This document shows, piece by piece, positions 14,301 to 23,585 of a stretch of DNA of 26,174 nucleotides. The notes below the pieces were generated by a model. The model was not told the DNA's origin, searched no databases, and worked only from the letters and a program-made list of their open reading frames with translations. A program made the translations under genes and the position numbers. The stretch is from Saccoglossus kowalevskii (Eukaryota; Hemichordata; Enteropneusta; Harrimaniidae). Position 1 is the stretch's first letter; the number at the start of each line of letters is the position of its first letter. The stretch covers positions 583,464 through 609,637 of the forward strand of contig NW_003134346.1 of NCBI RefSeq assembly GCF_000003605.2, given 5' to 3'.

Positions 14301-17300
14301 ATTATCTTCTATATAACTTGTATTTGTATGTGACTGCATAGGTAACTTCGCCATAAACAAAAATGTTGTGGCCCCTGGTTTTCCTCATTTTTATTCTTAT
14401 TTTGTCTATAAAATGTGAATTTCATTTTACCAAATTACAAACTCTATAACAATATTAAATTGTTTTTCAAGCTCACTATATTCAGACAGGAGAAAAATTA
14501 AATACAACGTATGGCATCTGATAATTTCCAGGGCAAATTTCTTGAATGTCACTGACAGGGAAGCGACTTTCGTGAAATTTAGTCTCTGATTGTCATTGAA
14601 CAATTCTGGAATTGAAAATTTAGCAGTTGCCTTATGGACAGTTTCCCTCTATGAACACCACCTGATTTGTGTACTGAGAAATATAAATTGTATCTGTTAT
14701 TTTTCGCCAAATAGAATGAATTAATTTCTAGTATCGCTATTAGTGTTGTAATATGCTGTAAGCCCAACACAACTAAAATGTGACACGACTTATTTGCATA
14801 TACATGTACCAAAGTTCTTTGTCATTTGTAAGTCACACTTGTGAATCTGTGTAAGGTTACTTGGTGGATCACCCATTGAAAAGCCCTCATGCATAACACT
14901 ACATGTACAAAATTTAAATGTAACTTTTCTAACTCAATAAATTTCTTTAAATTTGACAGGGTTGGTACATAGTCACATATGCATTGGGAATATATCATCT
15001 AAATTTATTTATAGCCTTTCTTTCACCCAAGATTGATCCAGCAATGATGGACGATCCAGGTAAGATAAAAATACATCATGAAAACCGCCAAAGTTTCGTA
15101 TAAGCAATCTTGTCACAGAATTAAGGGCAATGGTCGTTGCGCCACGTATGTGCGAGCGAGATATGGGTCTGGTATAAACAAAGATGGTAACTTTATTTGT
15201 TGTGCAGACCAACAAGGACAAACTGAGAGCTTTAATTACCTAGTTATTTGTTTTTTTTTGGTGATTGGAACGTGTCGACAGTGGCAGTAATTAGTGAAAG
15301 TCGTCCCAGTTCAAAACTCGTACTCGTGATTTCATTAGAGTGCATTCCATTGTGGGAAAATCAATGTTTATCAACACAAATGTCGCACATGTGTGGCGCA
15401 TCGACCACCACCCCATTGCTGCTCTCTGAGGACATTTATGAAGCTTTTTGAGACTATTACATAGTGTGATGTATAGGATAAAACCTGACCTGACTCTCCA
15501 GAGAAATATAGTCTGAACGGTTATATAATGTCAAGGATGCAGACTGAGATATTTGATCTCGGGGAGGACTTCAATCCCAGATGTGTGACTTAAAAGCCAC
15601 CACCCCAAAACCATCTATAGATACATTTTGTCCAAATTATCATACTTTTGTCGTTCACAGTGAGTCCTGTCTACTATTTTGAGGGGAATTCGTAATGGGA
15701 AATGTTACCATGCCATAATTTGTACGTTTACTGCATTTGAATAAATGCTGAATTGCATACCAACAGGCAAAACGGTAGAATGCAAACATGTGCAGTTCTG
15801 ACGACAGTGCCATGGCTGCATCGCACTGTACACTGACCACATTGAGTGTTACAAAATCCAGATGTTCTACTAGCAGACATTGCCTTTTGGATAATGTCAC
15901 TTTAACCGTTTAGGTTCTGTTAATGTAAAATTCTTTATTTTCGCTTTGAATTTATTTTCGCTATTTTCGCTGAAGGGGTGATTCAGTGAAAATAAAATCC
16001 AGCATTTTATGTTTCTCGTAACTCGTAAGTTTGGTTAACTGTTAATTGAACATCGAGTTACAATTAGGGCGTGGATTCTCAAAAGTTGTTGTGGTTTCTA
16101 AAATATTGGCATGGTCGTTTTTGTAACTTGATGTTTTCGTAACTCGATGTACATAACTTGAACAATTTTTCCCATATTTTACATTCAACTCATCATAAAC
16201 CAGTGGAAATAAACTCCACAGAATAAACCCAAATACTCTTTTCAGCGAAAATTAATTCCAGCTAAAATTGAATATTTTACTGTATTTGTGACACTAACAT
16301 AATCTCTGTATGTTTTCCTCTTTCAGACGATGGGCCATCACTACCTACAAAAATAAATGAAGAGTTCAGACCTTTCATTAGAAGATTACCAGAATTTAAA
16401 TTTTGGTAAGTAAAGACAGCATTGTCCAAGCCTTGACTGATTACTGCTATTGGTGTTGTGCTAGAGGCTTCTTGAACTTTTCACCACCAAACTTTCTCTC
16501 CTTAATTTTTCTTGACATTTTTTTTTATATTCATAAATATTTCTGGAAATGAACCCTAATTTTAGAGCCTGTTGGCAAAATTTAAGTAATTTTTTAGATT
16601 TTACTCAAAAGATTTGGCTATTTTGTCCAAATCTTCTGAAGGAAAGTGCAGATTATAAAAAGGACCATGTTGTGTATTTGAGATAGAGGGAACTGGTAGT
16701 GAAAAGGTTAAATCACTTTCTGCAATTGGAATTATTTTACTCCTCAATCCAATACATATTTTTCCGAATATGTATTATTCATTGTTTAGTATATCATTAC
16801 CTTGCCCGTACCATCAAAGATGGAAGGGAAAGGTATATTAAGGGAAAATTTGTGTCCGGCGTTGTTGTCGTCGTTGTTGTCGTTGTATTTTATAAAAAAT
16901 AAGATATGAAGTAAAAGTTCAGCTCATATGATAAATGCCCACAGAAATGTTACCAAACATAAAAAATTAGGTCAGCTTTTGACTACAGTGACATGTAGCC
17001 GTCTTGGCACTCTCTTCTGTTTAATGTTCAGCATGATACAAGCATGAATCCGATTACCAATGTAATTCTGTCAAAATGATCTAAATAGAGTGCATCAAAT
17101 AAATGTTTTCTGGTTAAGTAATGTTTTGCAACCAGGAAAAGTAAGAGTCTGTTGTAATATTCTTTAATTTTGTTTTCTCACCTCTAGGTATTCTGCCACA
17201 AAAGCAATTGTTGTAGCGTTTGGTTGTACATTCTTTGAATTATTTAATGTTCCAGTATTTTGGCCAATTTTGGTAGTTTATTTCATAACACTATTTTGTA

Positions 17301-18133
17301 TAACAATGAAGAGGCAAATCAAGGTGAGTCGATAATCTGCTCATTGAGTATTGTACACGTGTGGGTGAATTTGATTGAAATATCATCAAATAACAGCTTT
17401 ATAAATGTACGAAATATTGAGTCTCAAAATTAGGAAAATTAGATAATATAAATGTTTGCACTTACCGTAAAAGCTGCATACCTGATTATAGAAGCTTCAT
17501 TTATTCTTTTTGAACAATTGAGAACCAAATAATCACCATTTGTCATGTGTCTAGATACTCTAATAAAAGTCGCATCCATTCTGATGCATTATATCATAGA
17601 AGTCGCAGCTTCTGATACAGATTTTACAGCACTGATTGTACACGTAGGTGTACAAGGGAATTGTTATTGTGTATTTTTTGCTAATTTTGTTAGTATTGCC
17701 TAAAATTTGGTTTATTTATTTTGATGGTGCATAAATGGCAATTCTGACATTTCTATTGGTGATATAAACTTGTCAAATCTTGACTTTACTTCTATAATCT
17801 TTTACCCCAACGAGTTACACTGCAGTACAACTGAAGTATTCCTCTCAATGCACGAATATGTTTGCGTTGCGTTGTCTCTCATTTACGACTCTGTGAAAGG
17901 GCCCTGAGTCTGTTGACAGGAAATGATGGTATAAGTGGGTAACATGCATCAGTCTGATAAATACTGGCCGAATAAATAACATAAAACTATATTTTGGTGT
18001 AAACATGGGATTGTAATAATGTTTGTTTGTTTTTTGTTGTAGCACATGATCAAAATACAGATACGTACCTTTTTCACATGGGAAGACGAAATATAAAGGC
18101 AAAGAGGACAGTGGCTCAGTCGTCAAAAGTTAG
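11259..18133 (+). CDS. RER1: RER1, Golgi-to-ER retrieval receptor; six coding exons, frame broken in the last
   Basis: Rer1 is a four-pass membrane protein of the early Golgi that returns escaped ER membrane proteins and unassembled subunits to the ER. Six exons join in phase and match the family throughout: FTRLGQ near residue 20, [15 protein letters not shown] (TM1 about 40-57), [20 protein letters not shown] (TM2 about 57-77), an acidic linker with DDGPSLPTK, the strongly conserved [16 protein letters not shown], then TM3 (about 121-135) and [20 protein letters not shown] (TM4), MKRQIK and HMIK. In the last exon an A run of four (18052-18055) replaces an expected three. The annotated frame therefore ends early at 18094-18096 (about 178 residues) instead of 18131-18133 (about 190; human is 196). 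An assembly or read error is likely. The ATG at 11259 follows GAAG and fits the family start. Confidence 0.96.
11322..12014 (+). other. RER1 intron 2
   Basis: 693-base AT-rich intron with a TATATA/TACATG low-complexity palindrome around 11464-11502. No other feature is seen. Confidence 0.7.
12015..12119 (+). CDS. RER1: RER1 exon 3 (second coding)
   Basis: Acceptor TTTTTAG|AAATAC and donor CTTAAG|GTGAGT bound 105 bases. They encode 35 residues, [20 protein letters not shown] then [15 protein letters not shown], which include TM1. Confidence 0.95.
12515..12678. mobile_element. TTAA-flanked MITE, copy 1 (164 bp), RER1 intron 3
   Basis: Ends TTAAAGTGGGAGGGTCGTCA then CCTG, and inverted TTAAAGCGAGGGAGTCGTCA then CCTG. 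Both ends continue into GCATGC. It is CpG-rich against an AT-rich background. TTAA at both ends recalls the piggyBac target site, though no transposase is present. Confidence 0.75.
13183..13342. mobile_element. TTAA-type MITE, copy 2 (about 160 bp), inverted and diverged
   Basis: This is the reverse complement of the 12515-12678 element with substitutions. Shared blocks in order include CCATAGCGTGT, TTGTTTACAAAC, GTCTACCCAT, AGCCTTTG, TTTAGCGTG, CGCTTGGGA and CACAGGTGAC, ending CACTTTAA. The left end has decayed from TTAA. Confidence 0.75.
13786..13838. repeat. Left 53-bp inverted arm around Penelope fragment
   Basis: Identical, with one mismatch, to the reverse complement of 14263-14315. 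Starts TATATAGAAGATAATATTTG and ends TATTAAAAATAG. Confidence 0.92.
13850..13879 (-). ncRNA. Degenerate hammerhead-ribozyme-like motif of the Penelope fragment
   Basis: Downstream of the endonuclease stop, the minus strand reads CGATAAAGAGCCATTGCTCG then AAACGTC. This has a GAGC/GCTC helix II, the GAAA core and a terminal GTC, as in hammerheads of Penelope elements. The CUGAUGA core is changed at three of seven positions, including G8 to A, so it should not self-cleave. Confidence 0.5.
13989..14258 (-). pseudogene. Penelope-like retroelement fragment: GIY-YIG endonuclease domain C-terminal part
   Basis: Read on the minus strand from 14255, 88 residues run open to a TAA at 13991-13989. They start [20 protein letters not shown] and include [25 protein letters not shown] and [11 protein letters not shown]. 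This is the pattern of the endonuclease domain that follows the reverse transcriptase in Penelope-like elements: the YIG half of the motif, Arg7/Arg8, the EH pair, the later acidic EEE and an RxxEExxIF-like stretch. The first GIY half and the whole reverse transcriptase are missing, and an in-frame TAA lies two codons upstream of the YIG Tyr. The element is 5'-truncated and cannot act on its own. It lies antisense within RER1 intron 3. Confidence 0.85.
14263..14315. repeat. Right 53-bp inverted arm around Penelope fragment
   Basis: Reverse complement of 13786-13838 at 52 of 53 positions (CGTAG there, CATAG here). The homology stops sharply at both outer edges and at both inner edges. Confidence 0.92.
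14960..15059 (+). CDS. RER1: RER1 exon 4 (third coding)
   Basis: Acceptor TTTGACAG|GGTTGG and donor GATCCAG|GTAAGA bound 100 bases. They encode [20 protein letters not shown] then [13 protein letters not shown], which is TM2 and the start of the acidic cytosolic linker. Confidence 0.95.
15131..15407. mobile_element. TIR element (MITE), about 277 bp, RER1 intron 4
   Basis: The left end TGGTCGTTGCGCCACGTATG then TGCGA pairs with the inverted right end TGGTCGATGCGCCACACATG then TGCGA, with 3 mismatches in 25. Inside, GATAAAC/TATAAAC words also mirror each other. CpG is higher than in the flanks. Open stretches of 67-70 codons inside have no recognisable similarity. Confidence 0.6.
15506..15590 (+). 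mobile_element. Possible tRNA-derived SINE head or tRNA pseudogene
   Basis: A box-A-like GAACGGTTATATAATG (about 15515) is followed about 50 bases on by a box-B-like GGACTTCAATCC (15566-15577), with ATTTGATCTCGGGGA between, recalling a tRNA-Leu/Ser long variable arm. A full cloverleaf does not form, so a decayed tRNA-derived repeat is more likely than a gene. This could be coincidence. Confidence 0.3.
15921..16284. mobile_element. TACTGTA MITE family, copy 3, interrupted by a 158-bp insert
   Basis: Opposite orientation to copies 1 and 2. The left end TAATGTAAAATTCTTTATTT and right end ATTGAATATTTTACTGTA are diverged family termini. Family body blocks such as CAGTGAAAATAAAATCCAGC, CATATTTTACATTCAACTCA and TTTTCAGCGAAAATTAATTC are present. 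About 158 bases (16016-16173) have no counterpart in the other copies. Confidence 0.75.
16327..16405 (+). CDS. RER1: RER1 exon 5 (fourth coding)
   Basis: Acceptor CTTTCAG|ACGATG and donor TTTTG|GTAAGT bound 79 bases. They encode [20 protein letters not shown] then PEFKF, the family's most conserved cytosolic block. The Trp codon is split across the following intron. Confidence 0.95.
16406..17187 (+). other. RER1 intron 5
   Basis: 782-base intron. A GTTGTC-type short tandem repeat is at 16857-16887, preceded by GTGTCCGGC. Otherwise plain AT-rich sequence. Confidence 0.65.
16857..16887. repeat. (GTTGTC)n-like microsatellite
   Basis: Degenerate tandem GTTGTCGTC/GTTGTC units. The preceding GTGTCCGGC might link it to the AGCT-hairpin repeat family, which has GTCCGCCGTCGTTCGGCGTC, but this is weak. 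Confidence 0.5.
17188..17323 (+). CDS. RER1: RER1 exon 6 (fifth coding)
   Basis: Acceptor CCTCTAG|GTATTC and donor ATCAAG|GTGAGT bound 136 bases. They encode [20 protein letters not shown], then [20 protein letters not shown] and KRQIK, which hold TM3 and TM4. Confidence 0.95.
17324..18042 (+). other. RER1 intron 6, with a weak TIR-like pair
   Basis: 719-base intron. CCGTAAAAGCTGCATACCTG (from 17465) and the inverse of a block near 17610-17635 (CTGTAAAATCTGTATCAGAA in reverse complement) partly match, so an old 170-bp MITE is possible but not secure. Confidence 0.4.
18043..18133 (+). CDS. RER1: RER1 exon 7 (last coding), with +1 frameshift
   Basis: After the acceptor TTGTTGTAG the phase-0 frame reads HMIK and then shifts. 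Read one base later, from 18056, the sequence gives [20 protein letters not shown] then SVVKS and stop, which is the family C terminus. No alternative acceptor restores the phase: the next AG (18059-18060) also leaves the wrong frame, and the frame of YRY is closed upstream by TGA. The extra A in the four-A run is the break. Confidence 0.9.
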
Positions 18134-19094
18134 AACCACCTAATTCTCGCTCGATAAGTTCGTAATGCATGTTTCAATCATTTGACGAACATCATTATGA
18201 AGAGGGAAATGATGTTGCTAATTTACATAACGATGTCCTATTATCTATTCTTGTTTATGTATGGATACAAAATCTCAAACTGTGAGAGGAACCCTTTCAC
18301 CACCATTTTTCAACTGTACTGTAATCAGCTTCTTAGTTTAATGTTTTGAAGTTTTTAGTGAAACTGAACGGCAATGTCAATTTATGTCATTTGGGTCCAA
18401 ATATACATGATAATTCTGGGGAAATCGTTGGTAAGGAGTGGCTTTTATTGTTAGTGTTTTGATTTCTACCTGGTCTACCACGAAAAATAATCCTAATCAA
18501 TTATTTCACATTTTTGAATTTCTCAAATCTGAATTTTCAATGAAAATTGTGAGCTATGTCAAATTTTGTTTATTTGGTTTGAAATATTCTCTTGATTTTC
18601 TGTTGAAACATTTCCATAAACTGACCTGCCAACCTTGGGCAAACTGGTAAATGTTTCCTTTCCAACATGCTACACCGATCGACCATTTCAGTATAAAACA
18701 CATTTCCTGACAAAAATCGAATCATGGTCATTGTTAATTTTGGACCAAACTGACCCAATTTGTCATTGCTTGCAGGTGCAGAGCAAAATTGATAAGAAAA
18801 GCCACAGATTTTGAACCGATTGTATGAAAAATCAACAAAAGTTTGATACGTTGATGATGAAAGGTGGTCCAAAATGGTGCTGTGACTACAATTATATTGG
18901 CACAGGATCGCCATACCGTCGATGTGACGTGCAGAAAGCCATCAGACACATTGACGGTCGCTGTACCAAAACCCCCAAGTACGACAGTGCTTTTTCAGGC
19001 AATACGGTTCATATCTTCACATACATGTACGACTTTTAGCATATTTTATTTATTTTAAATCAAACACTTGATTCATAATGTGATTGGCTAAGCT

Positions 19095-19198
19095 ATGTAT
19101 GACATCATAGAGCATTTCCCCAAATGCATGAAATTTACGGAAAAAAATGTATGACATCATAGAGCATTTCCCCAAATGCATGAAATTTACGAAAAAAA
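19095..19198. repeat. 52-bp unit tandem duplication
   Basis: Two adjacent units, 19095-19146 and 19147-19198, each ATGTATGACATCATAGAGCA then TTTCCCCAAATGCATG, differ at one base (ACGG versus ACGA). Confidence 0.95.
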
Positions 19199-22100
19199 AT
19201 GTTCTCACTTTGAAAGCCAATGTCAGTTACAGACACCTTTTCAACCTTAAAAAAGCTGTGTCACTTTCTCCATACACCGAATGAGTTGATCAAAAACAAT
19301 CAACAGTATCACATTCTTTCCAAAATAGAATAGAAGTTTTAAAGAGGGAAAATATTACACCAACATTTTGGTGAGAAAAAATTCTTCAAAAAGTGTCATT
19401 CAAGTAAAATTAAAATGCTTGAAATCATGTGTGCGCTTATATCAAATGAAATGAAGTAAATCTTTTCCTCCTTCATGATTTCCTTCTATTTTACTGCAGA
19501 CAGCCTGCACATTTATTTTCCCACCTGCTCACTGTCTGCAAAATTTCTTGAGAGATTTTTACCCCTTTGAGTGCCATTCTTTCAACAACTTGGATCAGTA
19601 TGAAAACTAATGCACAATGTTGAACTAGCAACCATATTCTAAAACATGATTGTGGAAAGTTGAATTGGCAATGGGTCAAATATACCATGATTCTTCAATG
19701 TTAGTATTTCTCATCACAGAACATACAATTACCATGAAACATTTAAAATATGAACTAATAAAACATTCTGTAGTCACTTTTGTCAATGACATAATCGTGA
19801 AAGTTGTATGTAATATTGTATTTCTGTTAAAAATCATATTAACATCAAATGCAATAATAGTAATGTACACTTACAAATTTATAATTATTAATTTTTAATT
19901 TTAGTTTTTGAAAATTGAAATGTTTTTCTCCAGTGAGTATTTTTCAGTGAATTATAGTTGAAAACCTCAAAGTATTCTGGGAGTCGTTTTAAATTACTTC
20001 CTTGAGCTATTTTCATTCCTAGCTGTAACTGATTTGACTCCCAAGCTCATATTTTATACTATTCATGTCGTAACCACACATTGATATCTGGTATTTGAAA
20101 GGTGTGTCTCTTTCTAATGTCTTCAGCATGTGCAATCATGCGTGTATGTCTGATAAAATTGATTTACGGTACTGGCTAGTCGAGTGTAACATTACTCTTT
20201 TTCACTTGTTGAATGCTTTGAGCAGCTTGCCTTAAGAAGGTGTGTTTGGTACGTCAAGGGACGAGACCTTTGCTTGATTTTTGAATTCAGAAGAGCACTA
20301 TCTTTGTATTATAGCTCACTGGCAGCGACATAATTTACTCTTTGTTATTGAGAGGATATGCTTTGTACATGTACATGTATGCTTGCCAATGTGTTAATAA
20401 TCACTTTCAAGACATAATGCGTCTTTTTTTTTTTTCAAAGGAAATATTACTTTTGTATAACACTTTGATTGATTAAATTTACTTGCCATGTTTCACATGG
20501 TTTGAGAGTCTGCTTTGGCAGCTATACATCCCAAATTAATCAGAAATAAGTATATTTTACTTTAATGTGCTGCTGATGGGCAAATTTTTTGTGATCAAAT
20601 GTACTAAGAACTCTTATTCAGAAAATAGATTCTCATTATTATACATGTACCAATAAAACATTACCAATCTAAGCATGTTATTGTCCCTTTCAATACTTCT
20701 TGTGCTCCACCGAAACACGGTAACTGATTTTATAGATATTACTGATATATTGTATGGTACTATTGTATGTGTGAACTTTTTTAGGTTCATATTATTGTGT
20801 GACTATTACTAGCCAGTCCCCCCCCCCCTGTAATATTCCCTAAAAATCGATTTTGAATAATATTAAACTGAATATAATACAGTACAGTTGACTGGTGGTG
20901 AACAGGGTTAACTCTGAGATTATGGTAAAGCCCACCACATGCATGATGGTACTCCCAGGGTGCATTTCACTTGTGTGCATTACCTCTTGTAAGGGACAAC
21001 ATAAAGACATGTAATCTGTCATTTTCTTATATACCGGTAGTGTCAAATTGTTCTTACTCCATGCACCAAATGATTATCCTAGAAATCATTGACCTCTAAA
21101 ATAAACATGTATCTATATGTATAGTATATAATATATATATAGTATAGTATTTTACAGTACTGGATGTTTGACATCATTTAATGTACCATTTGCTATACTG
21201 ATAAAACAAATATATCTGTCTCTAATACCCTTACAAATGTAAATAACCATGTTATTTCCTCATGTTAACCAATATGGCTGTGCTGTCTGCACACATGCAA
21301 CCACCCCCCACCCCTGAGGATGTTGGACTGATTTAGAAAATTAGTAAAATGGTGACAAGTAATCTCTGATTATATCGGTAGCATTTGAACCAATTTCAAA
21401 GTGAAAATTTGTTGAAATTGCTCCCTTTGCAGATCAAAGTACAAATTTATTTAAACATTAAATATCGTGGAATAATTCATTTCCACTTTTCATTTGAACT
21501 TTTTACTTGTATGTTAAAAAAAGTAATGTAAAAATTTTACTTAGGTTAGTCAAGTTTGCTCACGTACTGGTAATTTTGTTGGCAAGCACACTATGTAGGT
21601 AGACCTTTCAAAATTTGTATTTTTTTTTTTGTAAATCTGTCATTTAACAAAAGCCTGAATATGTATTTCTATTTTTTTTTTCTGTAGGCATTGCTGAAAT
21701 CTGTGTAATATAATATAATCTGTTGTGAATTATACATGGAGTGTATTAAATGTGTTTAGGTTTGAAATGACCTGTTCTGATTTCTACCAAATTATTGGAA
21801 AACAAAAAAAGAAAAATAACCCCCAACAAAGTTGTCACTGTACTAATTTTAGTGATATCTCAGAACGAAACAATTTTTTATTTCCTTTTGTCTTTCAAAT
21901 CCTGATGTTTTATGTTCCTAAACGTTCTTTGAATAAAAAATTATTCGTGTTACACTCCATATTCAGTAGAAACTTTGGGTTTTTCCACCTGCCTGATGAT
22001 GGGGGTGTAAGGTTGTCCTTGTGCACCTTTTAGCCCTGTAGTACTGAGCAATCTATTGTCTACAATTCCATATGTGAATTTTTCATTGTCATCGCAATGA

Positions 22101-22510
22101 GAATAATGTGTAAATAAATTAAACTCCACTTTAATATTCACTGTACTATGTTTGCTTCTGTACTTGTCAAAATACCCCCCCCCCCCCATCAATAAATGGT
22201 TCATTCTTCAATTTTTTATTTTTTGTTTTTCAAAAAGTTTGAAATTTCACAATTTGCATAGAAAAGGTATACATGACTTGCCACCCAAAATTCCTGACAT
22301 GTTCATCTTTCTCTGGAAACCAACAAAAAAATAGATTTTGTTTGGGCTAAATTTGGTGGAAATGACTAAATTTTTATCAAAAAAAATAACGTTTTTTCCC
22401 AGAAAAGACAGCATTTTAACAAAAACTTAGGCTGCCTATGAAAGTTTCTGAAATATTTTTGAAAGATTGGAATTGTAATTTGTGGATGCATGCTTATGAA
22501 GCAATACCAA

Positions 22511-22547
22511 TACTGTAAAACCATTTATTTTCACTGGTATTTAAACA
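22511..22547 (+). mobile_element. Solo TACTGTAAAA MITE end
   Basis: TACTGTAAAACCATTTATTT then TCACTGGTATTTAAAC resembles one terminus of the TACTGTA elements. No matching opposite end follows before copy 4 begins at 22610. Confidence 0.5.
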
Positions 22548-22609
22548 GAGAAACAATGAGTTATATTTTTATCCTACATGTTCATATGGTTTTATTTAGA
22601 GAATTTTAA

Positions 22610-22794
22610 TACTGTAAAATGCTTTATTTTCGCTAAGGAATGTTTCAGTGAAAATAAAACCCAGCAAATTTACCCTTTTCTCTTATATTTTACATTCAAC
22701 TTGTCAAAAATCAGTGAAAATAAATTCCAAACAAAAACCCAAAAAGTCTTTTCAGCGAAAACTAATTCCAGCTAAAATAAAGTATTTTACAGTA
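22610..22794. mobile_element. TACTGTA MITE family, copy 4 (185 bp)
   Basis: Starts TACTGTAAAATGCTTTATTT then TCGCTAAGG, and ends TCCAGCTAAAATAAAGTATT then TTACAGTA. Same orientation as copy 3. Body blocks CAGTGAAAATAAAACCCAGC, TATATTTTACATTCAACTTG and CTTTTCAGCGAAAACTAATT match the family. It is about 27 bases shorter than the 212-bp copies, lost near the left arm. Confidence 0.82.
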
Positions 22795-23506
22795 CCAATG
22801 AAATTACAAAATAAAAAATCAGCAAATAATTAATGCATTTACAAAAACATAGGTATGTATGTACATGAAATGGTCATCTACGTTTGATATTAACAACAAA
22901 AACTATTGTAAAAATGGCAGGATAGATGCATACTTAGTAACATAGTTACAAAATAACTCAAAACCCATCTACTGCAAAATATTCAATAAAAAAAAAAACA
23001 TTTTTATAACATACACCTAATAGTATTTTTAAATCCTATATGCATCTAATAAAATGTTGATTTACAAATAACTCACTGTTTTCTGTTTGAATGTGAAATA
23101 TGGAATGAATGAAAACCTATTTTTTAATATTGTTGATGACCAAACTAAATTATGATTTATTGTATTTGTTTTCTTTTTGTGGCATAAACAATAGTATTCA
23201 TTTGATGGAAAAAAAATGAAATATGCATGTGCATACCAAAATAACAAATGCACATGAATATAAGAGAAAGGCCACTAATTTGGTTAACTAATAATTTAAA
23301 TTTGAGTTACTAAATTGGGAGTCTAAACGAAACAAACAATCTATGTTGCCTATAACTTGATTTCAGTTAAATGTTATTTAAAGTTCGATTTTTTTTCTAT
23401 AAAAAATTAATCATGCCACGAAGAAAGTATTTCGAAAAACAAAAGACACAGAGAATCAGTTTTAGACCATTTTGCAGTAAAGCCAAGAATGTTCATGCGA
23501 AAGAAC

Positions 23507-23511
23507 AAAAA
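23507..23511 (-). terminator. RNA polymerase III oligo-T terminator of tRNA-Pro
   Basis: On the minus strand TTTTT follows the tRNA 3' end by two bases, a canonical pol III stop. Confidence 0.85.
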
Positions 23512-23513
23512 GT

Positions 23514-23585
23514 GGGCTCGTCCGGGAATTGAACCCGGGACCTCTCGCACCCTAAGCGAGAATCATGCCCCTAGACCAACGAGCC
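23514..23585 (-). tRNA. trnP-AGG: tRNA-Pro (AGG)
   Basis: The 72-base minus-strand sequence folds as a cloverleaf. The acceptor is GGCTCGT paired with ACGAGCC plus C discriminator. The anticodon stem TCTCGC/GCGAGA encloses the loop TTAGGGT with anticodon AGG (plus positions 23553-23551). The T arm CCGGG-TTCAATT-CCCGG contains the B box, and the D arm contains TGGTCTAGGGGC as the A box. CCA is not encoded, as expected for a nuclear eukaryotic gene. It lies alone between RER1 and the SLC35F6-like gene. Confidence 0.96.

Larger units (their letters stand above)
12120..14959 (+). other. RER1 intron 3 background
   Basis: 2.8-kb intron rich in insertions: the two TTAA-type MITEs and the Penelope fragment with its inverted arms. 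The stretches between them (12679-13182, 13343-13785, 14316-14959) show only AT-rich sequence. Confidence 0.7.
15060..16326 (+). other. RER1 intron 4 background
   Basis: Holds the 277-bp TIR element, the SINE-like head and MITE copy 3. The intervening DNA shows nothing further. Confidence 0.65.
18134..23513. other. RER1 3' flank and intergenic region
   Basis: 5.4 kb with no recognisable coding exon on either strand. It must contain the RER1 3' UTR. Candidate AATAAA signals lie at 19757-19762 and 20652-20657, and neither can be preferred. It also holds a 52-bp tandem duplication, a multi-frame open segment near 18824-19039, C11 and C13 tracts (20818-20828, 22175-22187), a solo MITE end and MITE copy 4. 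Confidence 0.6.

Noticed and set aside
18570-18914. 114-codon minus-strand ORF
   Set aside because: Longest open frame in the 3' flank, but with no recognisable domain and overlapping open frames on the other strand. The sequence does not support a gene.
22018-22187. Possible minus-strand gene starting MNHLLMGGGG
   Set aside because: The glycine run is only the C13 tract read on the other strand. No other coding signal is present.
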